This document shows, piece after piece, positions 10,417 through 21,305 of a stretch of DNA of 64,000 nucleotides; the first letter of the stretch is position 1; every line of letters begins with the position of its first letter. Position numbers and translations under genes: made by a program. This DNA is from Theileria orientalis strain Shintoku (taxonomy: Eukaryota > Apicomplexa > Aconoidasida > Piroplasmida > Theileriidae). Where the stretch lies: contig NC_025261.1 of assembly GCF_000740895.1 (NCBI RefSeq), positions 2,108,001-2,172,000 on the forward strand. Direction: 5' to 3'. The notes below the pieces were generated by a model, which was given only the letters and a program-made list of their open reading frames with translations, made no database searches and was not told where the DNA came from.

Positions 10417-10892
10417 TCTACTATACACACTAATACATTACATAAATAAATAATTAATTCAATTACTAATAAATTACATGAAAACAATAAAAAATCAAAT
10501 TTTTAATAAAATTATTAAATTTATATAATTATAATGTTTGTATAAATAAAATTTTAATAAATAACATTATATATCAAATTAAAATTTATGTGAACAATTG
10601 ATATTGTTTTAATATTATTATGATAGTAATTTTAAATTTAATAAACAATATAATTATTAATTTCCATGTATATGGCTATATATATGATGGATGTATCACA
10701 AAAACATAACACATTTATAACCTATACATATGGGAAGATTATCGTATCAAATTAGGGTAATATACAACGTTTAGAGGCATAAAATAGAGTATTATACGAT
10801 TTTTGTCGACAAACATGTAGCCCCAGATAAGCCAATATCGATGTCGTGTAGAGAATATCCATCAGGTTATCCATAACCAACTTGAGGTGATA
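10417..10892. other. Duplication junction and upstream region of A2
   Basis: After B1 the unit continues to about 10509. Bases 10510-10587 form a 78-bp AT-rich filler found in neither flank. The second unit begins at 10588 with the AGM1-side promoter segment and reaches gene A2. No gene is present apart from the exon remnant at 10478. Confidence 0.75.
10478..10509 (+). pseudogene. Remnant of first exon of the helical-repeat gene at the duplication junction
   Basis: These 32 bases match the start of the gene at 15622, including its ATG and about ten codons (MKTIKNQIFNN). After the junction the frame continues only a few codons to a stop. It marks where the duplicated segment was cut and has no expected function. 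Confidence 0.7.
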
Positions 10893-12402
10893 ATGGGTGT
10901 ACGCAATCTCTTTAACAAGCCTTTACACTTTGAATATTCATTGGCATTGTTTGCCTTGTGGAAATTGCTTAGACTTTACGCTTTATCTAAACAATTATGT
11001 TTAGTAGCTAAGGAGTTGGCCGGAGAGAAGAAAGTTGTTACAACATTGGCAAGAAAGGATGATGAAAATTACAAGAAAACTTTGGCTCTTCTTAAACCAT
11101 ATTTAACTTCTGCAGCCTACCACAAAACCTTGGAGTACGCTAAAGACAAACTCAAGTTGGAGTTTTTGTTTGAAGCTTTTCACCTGGTAGTAGGAACATT
11201 GTTCTTATTAAATAAAACAACACTGAAATTTTGGCATTTTGCTGGAAAATTACACAATCATAGATGTGTTTACTCACACGTTAGTAACTTCTTATTTATT
11301 TAATTTCACATAAATATTTAATTATTGTAAATAAAGTTTTTATAATATTTCTTTATTATTCACATTCTTATATTAATAATTTTAGACTCTTTTTTATATG
11401 CTTTTAAGAGTTGGATTCTCCGGGCTTATACGTTTACCATTCTATTATGCTCGTAGTTTCTGTTTGTCCAAGAAGCACGGATTAAAGTCTAAGACCAAGT
11501 TTGCATTTTTGAAACAATGCTTTGGTTCATACTTATTTTATGTTTTACATTACACTCTGTTTGTTTCAGGTTTGACATATTTGAGTAAGCTTCCAAAAGA
11601 ACAATACCACCTGAACGTATGTTTGATTAAATATCAATTATTATTTAGGTTGTTTTATTCTTGGTTGCACTGGCATTGGTTTATGTATGGCTTGCTCCAT
11701 TATATTTAAACCTGTTCTATAAAAGTCGTCACTTGCATGACCCAGAACTTAAGAAGGAAGTTGACTTGATGGTATGTTAATATATAATAAATAATCTTTC
11801 AGGGTAAAAAACTCGGAGTTTCACATAAAAACCTGAAGGTACTTTCTTCAGATGAAGTCAGTGATTTGGTTTGCTTGTCTTGGGGACTTGGGAAGTTAAG
11901 ATGGCTATATTTGAATGAATCTTATGTCAACCTGGGAAAACCCTCTGCTCTTGCACTGGTCGCTCACGGTTTAGGGCACTTCAGACATCATCATTTTCTG
12001 AAAGTCCTTGTACTCAAGGTTTTGAAACTTGTCCTATTTGTGTTTGCTTTCCATCACTTCAAGGGACACAACAACCTATTCAAGAGCTTCGGAACGCACT
12101 CAGTATCGGCATTGGCACTTAGACTCGATACTTTTGCCGTATCAGCTTTATTATATAAAGTTTTCTTCTTTGCTTTGAAAAATGTTTATTGCCATTTTGC
12201 AGAATTCCAAGCTGACAGATATGCCGTCAAACAAGGACACGGAGATGAACTGGTAAATTTCTGGACTACGGTATACAGGGAGAAAAAATGGTTTTTCAAT
12301 GTAGACCCATTGTACGGTCCCCTATTTAATGAAAGACCATCTCTCTTCGAAAGAGTTTATGCCGTCTATGATGCAACTGTGCCAGCAAAGCCTGCTACTT
12401 AA
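10893..12402 (+). CDS. Ste24-like CAAX protease paralogue A2 with HGLGH, mosaic of A1
   Basis: Proposed join(10893..11279, 11386..11616, 11649..11771, 11803..12402), 446 residues, the same length and exon sizes as A1. It shares long identical blocks with A1: the first about 85 codons, the stretch around VAHGLGHFRHHH, and the last about 55 codons. Between them are blocks that differ heavily in protein and silent sites: exon 2, most of exon 3, intron 1 and two parts of exon 4. The catalytic Glu is Gly here as well, and RP replaces HP near the C-terminus, while EFQADRYAVKQG keeps the distal Glu. It is probably a membrane pseudoprotease. Loss of the Glu therefore predates or was spread by sequence exchange between the copies. 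Confidence 0.82.
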
Positions 12403-12856
12403 ATCAATTGATACCAATAAAGTTGGTGTTGAGATTTAATTCGAGTTATGTCAATAAAAAATAACACACTATAAAATATTGAAATATTGTTTCTGAAATA
12501 CCAAAATCTGATTAAATATCAGGTTAAAAAGAGTTTAAATTTAAAATCCAGCATTATAAGTAATATACAGTTGCTTGTCATCTGACCTATTGTCAATCTT
12601 AAATGTTTAATTTTAATTTAGATATACATGTACTCGAATTATTTATTTGTCATAGTGTAAATATATTTTCAACAAAAATAGAAATTAATTAGTGTGTATA
12701 CTTGGCCTATCTGGTTCCCCAGAAATTCTTAAAAATCTATAATTTTGTCATAAGAATCCCGATTATCCCTAATAACCATATTTTTAATATGGATTAATTT
12801 ATTGTTTTATTTATCAATTTACTCATTACTGGTACATTTATGGTTGTTTTGTAGAA
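12403..12856. other. Intergenic region A2 / PSMA1 copy 2
   Basis: This is the second copy of the 454-bp AT-rich gap at 7259-7712 and looks identical to it. It presumably carries the promoter of PSMA1 copy 2. Nothing else is seen. Confidence 0.6.
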
Positions 12857-13937
12857 ATGTATAGGAACCAATACGATACTGATTGTATAACCTGGTCCCC
12901 TCAAGGACGTTTATTCCAAGTAGAATATGCTATGGAATCTGTCAAACAGGGAACTTGTTGTGTAGGTATAAAGTCGAATACACATTTGGTATGTTATTTT
13001 AACAATTGTATTAAATGTTCATTTATACTTTTATTTCTAATTACTTATTGCTTTTGACAATACAATAACAATTATTGATTATATTTACCACAATTGAACC
13101 TATTTATAGGTACTTTGTGCTCTTAAACGCAAGATTTCTAAGCTTGCTCAGGTTCAAGATAAACTATACAAAGTGGGTGAATATATCGGTGTTGCTATGT
13201 CCGGTATAACTTCTGATGCAAAAATGATAATCTCATATATGAGGAATGAATGTCTAAATAATAGATTCCTATATGGCTGTGATATTACTGCCTCTCAGCT
13301 CGTTTCACTTGTTTCCGAGAGTAAGTTAATGTAAAATTTAAATATGTACCATCAGAATCTCAAGCTAACACTCAAATTTCTTCCAAGAGACCGTTTGGAG
13401 TAGGTCTTCTGGTCGCTGGATATGACGAGGTCACTGGTTTACACTTGTATGAGACTTGCCCATCCGGAAACGTTGTTGAGTTTAATGTGTGCAATTATTT
13501 AACATAAATTCGTATTAAAATAATTAATAAAATATAAAAATAATTTTTAATATAAATTTGTAAACAGGCAACTGCTTTTGGAGCCAGGTGTCAATCAGCC
13601 AAAACATATTTGGAAAAAAAGATTTTGAACTTCCCAGAATCTGATTTAAATTCTCTCGTATATCATGCTATAAGAGCTCTTAAAACAACTATACCGAACG
13701 ACGGAGAGTACGTTATATAATATTTTATATTTATAATTAAATACACACTCAATATATACAGGTTCGATGTTGATGTGGTCTCCGTTGGCATTGTAGGCAA
13801 AGGAACTCCATGGAATCTTTTGGATCAAGATATGGTCAAAAAATATGTTGATAAGGTATTTGACTATATATTTCTCATACCATATTCAGATAAAGGAAGA
13901 AGATAATGATAACAATAACGACGTTACTATGCAATAA
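12857..13937 (+). CDS. PSMA1: 20S proteasome subunit alpha type-1, copy 2
   Basis: Proposed join(12857..12988, 13110..13320, 13356..13486, 13568..13707, 13762..13855, 13890..13937), 251 residues. By eye it is identical to copy 1 in exons and introns, and its upstream gap is identical too. Either the duplication is very recent or exchange keeps the copies alike. Both reading frames are intact, so two functional genes for the same alpha-ring subunit are predicted. With one incorporated per ring position the extra copy mainly changes dosage; this is inference. Confidence 0.92.
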
Positions 13938-14041
13938 TATACTATTTTAAATTATATTATTTATAAAAAATTATTTTTATATATACTTTGTTACTTTTTT
14001 ATTGGGTCCGTTATTTTATATTATATATATATATATTTAAC

Positions 14042-15560
14042 ATGGGTGTTACTAATTTGTTTCATAAACCACTTCATTTTGAATACTATGTTTTAACAGT
14101 TTTGTTAAATGAAGTATTTGAACAGTATTTGAATTTCCGCCAATATCGTTTCATTAAGCGAAATTTATCTGGAGACAGATCTCTTTCCGATAGAAATAAA
14201 GTCTCTGATAAATTATACAAGAATACTTTAAATTCGTTAAATGTTTATTTAAATTCTGACGAATATCATAAGACTGTGGAATATTCATATGACAAACTGA
14301 AGTTCCAAGTTTTTAGTTCTCTTTTTCATTCGGCGTTCGGTTTAGTTCTTTTATTTTATCTATTTTCTCCAAAAGTTTGGAGATTTTCAGGAGGACTATT
14401 TAAGAAAAATAACGAATATGTGCAAGTAAGTAACTAGTTAATTAGGTACCCATTTATTTTAATACACTTAAATATTATTACATTAAAATTTGTAGTCCCT
14501 CGCCTTTTGTGGATTTAAATTACTATTTGACACAGCTGTTGATCTCCCATTTAGTCTATATTCAGACTTTGTACTAGAAGAAAAACACGGATTTAATAAG
14601 AAAACATACAAACTATTCGTGAAGGATTTGTTGATTACGCTTTCACTTGAAGTAGGACTGGGAGGTCCATTCTTGGCTGCTGTTATATTTTTGGTCAACT
14701 GGGGAGGAGAACTGTTTTATTTCTACGTATTTTGTTATATAAATATTCCATTGTTTAGGTTTTTGGATTCATCGTTGTTTTCAACTTCATAATGATTGTC
14801 ATTTATCCAGAGTTGATTGCTCCTCTTTTCAATAAGTTTGAGCCTCTAAAGGATAAGGAATTGAAGGAAGATATTGAAACACTTGTATGTTAATTCTATT
14901 TTTAACCATATTTAGGCTAAAAAACTAAAATTCCCTTTAAAGGAAATAAAACAGATGGATGGATCCAAAAGGTCTGGACATTCTAATGCCTATTTCTACG
15001 GATTGTGGAAATTCAAAAAGATTGTTGTTTATGATACAATATTGACTCAAGATAGAAAAGAAATCCTTGCAGTTGTTTCACATGAATTAGGACACTGGAA
15101 ACACAAAGATTTTTACGTCAGGGTCTCCTTCTCATTTGTGAACATATTTGCAATGTTTTTTGTCTTCAAAATGTTCAAAGATGACAAAAATATGTATAAT
15201 AGTTTCGGATTCCATGGAGTTAACGCATTCGTAATAGGTACTTCATAATCCTATATAATTATTTACAACTCTAACACCTATTTAGGAATCACCTTGTTCT
15301 CAAATGTGTTCACTCTTGTTGGAATCTTGATTAATGTTTTAAACGTATTAATGACAAGATACCAGGAATACCAAGCTGACAGGTTTGCCGTTAATTTAGG
15401 TTTAGCTGATGACCTAATTAAATCCCTCGTCAATTTACACAAAGATAACAAGGCCATGATCTACAATGACCCAGTTTATTCATGGTATCACTACACACAT
15501 CCAGTTTTATTCGAACGAATCTACGCAATTTATCAGGCTCTCGACAAATATAAAAAGTAA
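14042..15560 (+). CDS. STE24: CAAX prenyl protease Ste24 (M48), copy B2, intact zinc motif
   Basis: Proposed join(14042..14425, 14496..14726, 14759..14884, 14916..15237, 15286..15560), 445 residues, apparently identical to B1. The zinc motif SHELGHW, the distal Glu (EYQADRF) and the SNAYFYG segment are complete. The stop is 61 bp before the start codon of the helical-repeat gene. With A1, A2 and B1 it makes four Ste24 family genes in 10 kb, two with a full active site and two without. Confidence 0.9.
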
Positions 15561-15621
15561 TCTACTATACACACTAATACATTACATAAATAAATAATTA
15601 ATTCAATTACTAATAAATTAC

Positions 15622-16917
15622 ATGAAAACAATAAAAAATCAAATTTTTAATAATTTTAAAAATATATCTCCAAGTGAGATTCCATTCTTAATAAAAAAAT
15701 GTATATATCAAGGTAAATTAACATGTAATATATTAATATGTAGGTTTTACATTTCCAGATGATTTGAAGTTTTTTTCCGAGAAGACTTATCAGTATATTG
15801 ATGAGTTTAAGTTATTGCATATCACGTCACTGTTGCACTCATTTTCAATTCCTATATATCGCAATTTTCAGTTGTTTACAACGTTATCAAACAGAATTAG
15901 GAATCAGTTGAAGGTGGAGTCGCCTTCAGTGGAGCAATCCATTAAAATAATTAACTCGTGTGGAAGACTGCACTACTCTGATTCAGAGCTGATTGAAACC
16001 CTGGTAGGAATAGTTAAAGCGAATATAGAAACCATAACGACGAAGAACCTGGTATCAATACTGCACTCCCTGACGAAGTTGAGGTTCCCAGACGTGGAAT
16101 TATTGTCTAGTTTGTCGCTGGTTGCCGCGAAAGGCCTGGAAGAAATCAGTGATGTGGCACTGGCAAACCTGACCATAGCAACCAGTAAGATACACAGAAG
16201 CGAATTCACAGGGAACGCAGAACTGCTGGAGAATGGAAGGAAACTAATGTCACAGCTGTTGCCAGAAATAAAGTCTAGGTCAAGCACGTCATCGCCCTTG
16301 GATAACCTGAGGCACGTAATAGCATTATCGAACATGAAACACCTGATAACAAGCGAGTAAGTAGACTAAACAGTTGACAAAGCGTAGACTTGACCTGAAG
16401 GAGTGCCTGGATAAACTTTTGAGGTTCATCAACTGCTCAGTGCTGTACTATGAACACCTGATACTCCTGTTCGAGTGTGTGAAAACGCTGAATTACACAA
16501 ATGAAGACTTCGTGTTCGATAACCTAGTGCCGAGTTTGCTAAACAAGAGGACAGAACACAACGCAACCGCAGAGGTAAGGAACGGTAAGCAGAGAATTTT
16601 TTTAGTTTGATTTGAGATTGCTGAAATGCTTGTCCGGCACGGGAAACCTGAGCAGAAGTAGCGAGTTTCTACTGGACCAAGTTTTAGAAAACCTATCGAA
16701 AAAGATATGGAGACACCCTAAGCTGATAAAACACGCATTTAATCTGGTTAACACAACGGAGGCTGACCCAACGCCCTTTTTAAAAGGACTGCAGGAGTAC
16801 CTGGAAAGGTCAAACAAGCAGCTGGATTCCGGTGCAACTGCCGAGATAAAGTCGTCAATGCAAAGGTCAAAGGAGGAATGGAATAAGCTGGAATTACTGA
16901 TAGAAAGTTCAATGTAG
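15622..16917 (+). CDS. Alpha-helical repeat protein (HPR/FASTK-like), probably organellar RNA-binding
   Basis: Proposed join(15622..15712, 15744..16356, 16388..16574, 16606..16917), 400 residues. All three introns are exactly 31 nt and the phases agree. The protein is built of about 35-residue helical units such as NLVSILHSLTKLRFPDVELL, followed by VALANLTIATSKI, the pattern of FAST-kinase-like and heptatricopeptide proteins that bind mitochondrial RNA in Apicomplexa. No RAP domain was seen at the C-terminus. The first eleven codons lie inside the duplicated segment, so the right breakpoint of the duplication is within exon 1. The identification rests on repeat pattern only; other alpha-solenoid families are possible. 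Confidence 0.62.
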
Positions 16918-17040
16918 TGAATAAGCACATATACACACATAAATAGCTAGTCTTCACACACAAATATGTAGCACACTTAAGCAGCTAGTAACTCGACGAA
17001 ACGAACATAGTGTAGCCCGTACAAATAAGCAAAAGGTAAA

Positions 17041-18027
17041 TTAGTAAGGTATCTCATCCCTAAATTTCAAATAAAGCCTGCGAAGCGAGTCGGTCCTGAA
17101 AGCCCTAAAGATAAAGCAAGTCTTCCTGTTGCTGAAAAGGTTAAAGTAAAGATAAGAAGAAAAAATGGCAAACAAGTCGGCGAAGACGCCAGTCTGGTGA
17201 AACAACAAGTTCTGCAAAATGAACAAGTAAGGAATATACTCAGCAGGAATAGAAAAAAGGTCCATACAGTCAACAGATTGACCCTCGTTTATCCTGGACC
17301 AAAAGTAAAGTACAAAAACGTGAAGATGATAAGCCAAGTTGCCGAAAGAGTCGCCCTCGCGAATCGAGTATTTTTTACAGAAGTAGGACTCCAGAAAGGA
17401 GTAGGCGGAAAGAGAAAGAACGCCAAAGGATAAAAACTCAATAAACTTCTCAGGCTTGTTTATGTGAGCGAGCTCAACGTTGGCCATATAGGATAGAGCC
17501 GAAGAAGTGAGCATATAATGGTTAAGCCAAAGCTGCCCGAACAAAAAGTAAGGAGTGAACAGACGCCAAAGCTGCCCACTCATCACCTTGTCAAGGTCGA
17601 ACGTCATCCACGAAAAGGGAAAGTTGTCGTTGAAAAGGTACGAGAGCACAGCGGCGGCGCCCGCAGCGAGCAGGTACGAGGCAGTGAGCGGCGGTACCCG
17701 CGTGAGGGAACGAAGAAGCCTACTGTAAATCAGGTGGTCGTACTTCTGAAAAAACGACCTCACGTTAAACTTGTTCACACGCTTTACAGCGCGGTCAAGG
17801 AGAGCACCGACCTCCAAGCAGGAGGGGACGGTGGCAACGGCCTTAGTCCTCACGAGCGCCCGAATAGAAGGAGCATTCCTTACGCCCCTTGCGTCAACCG
17901 GCCTGTTTGCGCTAAAGCCTCGAACCGGGCTAACGCTGGGAGCAACGAGAGTGCACCCAGCGGAGCCGCTGCCGCTTAAAACGGCGCACGTCGCAGAACC
18001 GAGGTATAAGAATACCAAAAGAAGCAT
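17041..18027 (-). CDS. Der1-like protein with apicoplast-type two-part leader
   Basis: A single exon encodes 328 residues. The first about 25 residues are a signal peptide (MLLLVFLYLGSATCAV), then about 60 residues rich in Ala, Arg, Ser and Val resemble a transit peptide. The Der1 core follows: VPPLTASYLLAAG, then FDLDKVMSGQLWRLFTPYFLFG and several membrane segments. Der1 proteins with such leaders (sDer1) belong to the ERAD-derived translocon that imports proteins across the apicoplast's second outermost membrane; this is family knowledge and the location is inference. Its ATG lies three bases after the stop of the metalloprotease gene on the same strand. An ordinary ER derlin would lack the long leader. 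Confidence 0.78.
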   Translation of the reverse strand: MLLLVFLYLGSATCAVLSGSGSAGCTLVAPSVSPVRGFSANRPVDARGVRNAPSIRALVRTKAVATVPSCLEVGALLDRAVKRVNKFNVRSFFQKYDHLIYSRLLRSLTRVPPLTASYLLAAGAAAVLSYLFNDNFPFSWMTFDLDKVMSGQLWRLFTPYFLFGQLWLNHYMLTSSALSYMANVELAHINKPEKFIEFLSFGVLSLSAYSFLESYFCKKYSIREGDSFGNLAYHLHVFVLYFWSRINEGQSVDCMDLFSIPAEYIPYLFILQNLLFHQTGVFADLFAIFSSYLYFNLFSNRKTCFIFRAFRTDSLRRLYLKFRDEIPY

Positions 18028-18030
18028 TGA

Positions 18031-21000
18031 CTAGTTGCTCGAGGGGTCGACCAAAATTCGTTCAGTCAAGTCGGCGGACAGCTCGTTGCCTGCAAAGTCC
18101 TGGGAGTAAATCTTGTTCAAGTGCCACACTCCGGGAACTGAGCCCTTGGGCAGAACATTCGTGTGCTTGATGAGCTGGCAGCCCTTGTGTTCGGTCCACT
18201 TGGGATACAAGAGCAGGTTCGCGCCAAAAGGATCCCGCAAAGTGGCGGAGAGAGATGAAATCCCGCTTCCGGAGTCGCACAAATTAAAGGAAATCTCAAC
18301 CTGAGAAAGGATGAAGGGGTGTGCTGGTGCGCAAAGCGCAGAAGGTCTGTGTGTACATAAGGGCATCTACGTATCTAGGTGTCTGGCTAAAATACCAAAG
18401 TTTCTCCGTCCGGTGATTCAGGGTGCGTCGGCCTGCTCGTGACTCTGATGCTGTTCACCTTCGGAGGCGTATTGTCAGGGTTCGGGTTCGAGCTCCTGTA
18501 AGTAACGAAGGGTCCGGCCCTGTCTGGCCACTGGAGAAGCTGCGAGTTCCCAGCCAAGTCGTAGTTGATTATCTGAGTTAGAAAGTAGTCTCCGCTCCTG
18601 GAAGACTTTGTAATAGGAACGTTGACTGCGACCTTGTAGCAGTTGAAGGTGCCGGAGGAAACCTGCTCGGAAGAAAGGCCCTCAAAGTTATCTAAACCAG
18701 CTAGTTTGTGTGTGTTAAATTTAAGGTCAGGGTCGCGAAGGGAGTGCACAATATCTCGAGAATTTTCTGAACACAACTCGAGGGGAGCCTTCCGCGCGCC
18801 GCTCCACACATCCTTCCTCCAAATATTATCGGGCCCTGATTCCTCATTACTGGACTTAGAATATGCGCTGAGCGAGTGCTGATTGCTCGATTTACCGTTG
18901 ATCGCAGCATATCCAGCGTTGACGCGCCTGAGTTCAAAGTCGTCGACCAGCAGCCAGCCCACCCTAATGGCTTCGTGTTCTAAAAAGTTATATTTTACAA
19001 CCTTCCAAGTTATAAATCACACAAATTTATTTAATTTAATGAAATGAACTAATATGTAGACAGATAAACAGAACTTACCTCCCTTTCTGACCATTGCGAG
19101 TGACACAGAATTAGTTAGTACCCTAGGCTCCTGGAAGTCTTCGGAGCCATTGTTTATCCAGACCCTGAGTCCAAAGTCAGCACTGCTAACGAATCGCTGA
19201 AGACCCTTGTCGTCAGTGATGATAATCTGATCAGTAGTCCACACACCCCTCTTCTTCATCTGGTTAATGGTGAATTCACCTTGTAAAACGCGAGAACAGC
19301 CGTTTCTAGCCCTTATCACAATGTCCTCAAAGGTGCCTATCTCAGAAAAAAGCCTGAACCTGATGGTCTTGGCACAGGTGTTTTCCTCAGGACCCTTGTC
19401 CTTGTACTCGAGCAACTTGAAGGTCATTTTGACCCTCTTGGGCTCGTTCACAGCGCCGTTGACAGCAATGTCAATTTCAGTTAGCCTGCCAGGATAAAAG
19501 TAGTCAGCGTTGCCGAGATTGAGAACCTTGAACTCGTGAGCCGCCTTGACCAAATAGTGCACACCGCCCATTATGTTGTCCTTAATGAAGTTGTATTTGT
19601 CAGTCGAACGAGACCTGAGCAGCCTAGGGTTGAGAACGTAGTCAGCCAAGCTGGAGGCGAAGTCCTCACCAGGGTTCTTCTGGTGAGCGTAAGCAGAAAC
19701 GAACTCAGTCTGTTTGTGAGTGCTCCACCCGTCAGGGTCGCTGGGATCCCTGAACCAGCCACCAATGTCACTCCATTGCTGCTTCAAATCCTCAGGAACA
19801 GTGTTCACGTTTATAAAATGGCCAATTTCGTGTAAAATCAGTTGAGAAACGTCAAAGTAGTTGTGGAAACCAGACTCCATGAACTCAATGTAAGAGTCAG
19901 AGTCAGGCCCCCTGGGATAAGCAATAGCAGGAGCAGTGGGCTCCTCAGGATTCACCATGCCATCCTGACGCCTCAAAAAGTACTTGAGCCCCTTTACCTT
20001 GTGGAGACCGGAAGGATACTCCATCCAGCTAGTGAGGACCTCAATGAGCTCCTCAGGATGCTTTAGCCAGCTCTGATAGTGTCCGCTAGGATAGTGAGTG
20101 AAGGAACGGTTTTCACGAATCATGTGCTCGATCTCGTTAGGCTCCAAAATCTCGACGTTGTGCACATTTCTGAAGAGCCTGCGCATGTTGTTAGGACTGT
20201 GTAAGCAGAGAGCCCTGATGACGGACTTGTAGAGCCGCCTGGAAAAGTAGAAGCCGTTTCGCTTCTTGTCAATGGCAATCTTAGTAGCAAACTTGAAAGC
20301 TTCCCTGGAAATTTTGACGATCTGCTCATACTGAGAGTCCTCAACGACGTTGTGATTCTTGCCGTCGTCATCACCAGTGGGCTCGTTCCTAGTAATTTCA
20401 ATGTCCTGAGGAAAAAGGGTCTCATCAGTGAGTACCCATTTCTGGTTCTTTAGCCCCTCAGAGTCAATTCGCTTTAGAAAATCGAACTTGAGAAAAACGC
20501 TCAAGAGCCTGTTGGCATATTCAGACCCCCAAATCCCGTGAAGCTCAACACCAAACAGAAGTTTTAGCTTGGCAGCAGCGTCCGAGGCGTCGACATGTGA
20601 TAAGACAGTAGACTGAGGAGAGAGAAGAGAAGATTCGTCCTGAGGAATCTTGTTGATGGATTCTATGCCGAATTGAGAACTGTTTTGAAGTTTCCAATTA
20701 TAAGTGTAAATAGAGCCGTCATCAGGAGCAAGCTGAACCCCGATGGAGTCAGTGAAAGCGTCGTTTACAAATTTGCACTTATCAGACTTGCAGGGAAGAA
20801 TGACCCTTTTGACGCCGGGAATGAAGTAACCACTGCCCTCAGTCTTAATGTAAAACTTGCCCCTGGGAAGAGGGAAGGAAAATCGGTTGTCACTAGCAGA
20901 AACGACCTTTTCAAGAAGAATGTCGAATCGATTGCCATAAGTAGTTCCAACGAGAATGGTGAGAGGCTTGCCGTCAACGAGACCATCAACGAAGCCAGAG

Positions 21001-21305
21001 ACACCTGAAAAAAATGAGGAAGGTGGAAACGCACGAAATTTAATCGATTTGTCAGAAAGCTTAACAATATCGTGGTCAACGCCCATGGAGGAGGGGGATG
21101 ATTGCAAAAAGGAGTAAATGTCATTGCCGAGACGATCGATAGTGGGAGTTGGAGTGAAAAAGGCGCCAATTTGAGCGAAAGTGGGAGAACCATACCCCTG
21201 AAAATCGAGAAACTGGAAAGGCAGCCTCCCAGAAGAGTTCTTCTGAAGCTCTAAGAAAAAGTAAGATGAGTGTGTGAATAAAATACAAACTTGTTTTGGA
21301 AGCAT
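18031..21305 (-). CDS. Secreted HEXXH metalloprotease with C-terminal beta-sandwich repeats
   Basis: Proposed complement(join(18031..18300, 18396..18979, 19079..21305)), 1026 residues; introns of 99 and 95 nt. The zinc motif LILHEIGHFINVNT lies near residue 489, and GEDFASSLADYV about 55 residues later supplies a probable third ligand, an arrangement like that of MtfA and lethal-factor-type metallopeptidases. Exons 2 and 3 each encode one Ig-like beta-sandwich repeat with a late AGN motif (YDLAGNSQ, DFAGNE), typical of non-catalytic domains of large extracellular proteases. The N-terminus is uncertain: the ATG at 21305 gives a hydrophobic start (VCILFTHSSYFFLE), but an exon from ATG 21399 spliced over a 40-nt intron (21251-21290) also keeps the frame. 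Substrate unknown. Confidence 0.7.

Larger units (their letters stand above)
5461..10509. repeat. Tandem duplication, unit 1 (Ste24-like A1, PSMA1, Ste24 B1)
   Basis: The stretch from atgtgaacaattg at 5461 to tttttaataa near 10509 recurs at 10588-15653. The offset is 5127 bp up to the first intron of gene A and 5144 bp after it, because intron 1 of A2 is 18 nt longer and intron 3 one nt shorter. From about 7200 onward the two units look identical by eye. Unit 1 ends in a fragment of the helical-repeat gene's first exon, so the right breakpoint lies in that exon. Confidence 0.93.
10588..15653. repeat. Tandem duplication, unit 2 (Ste24-like A2, PSMA1, Ste24 B2)
   Basis: This is the second unit of the duplication described at 5461-10509, with the same gene order and orientation. 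Its right end lies inside exon 1 of the intact helical-repeat gene, so this unit keeps the original right-hand junction and unit 1 keeps the original left-hand one. The only strongly diverged part is gene A. Confidence 0.93.

Noticed and set aside
5461..15653. Duplication as pure assembly artefact
   Set aside because: Genes A1 and A2 differ in many positions and in intron length, and the junction has its own filler; an artefact would give identical copies. It should still be confirmed with long reads.
16357..16373. A 17-nt intron in the helical-repeat gene
   Set aside because: A second acceptor gives a 31-nt intron with correct phase, matching the other introns of the gene; the 17-nt version leads to a stop.
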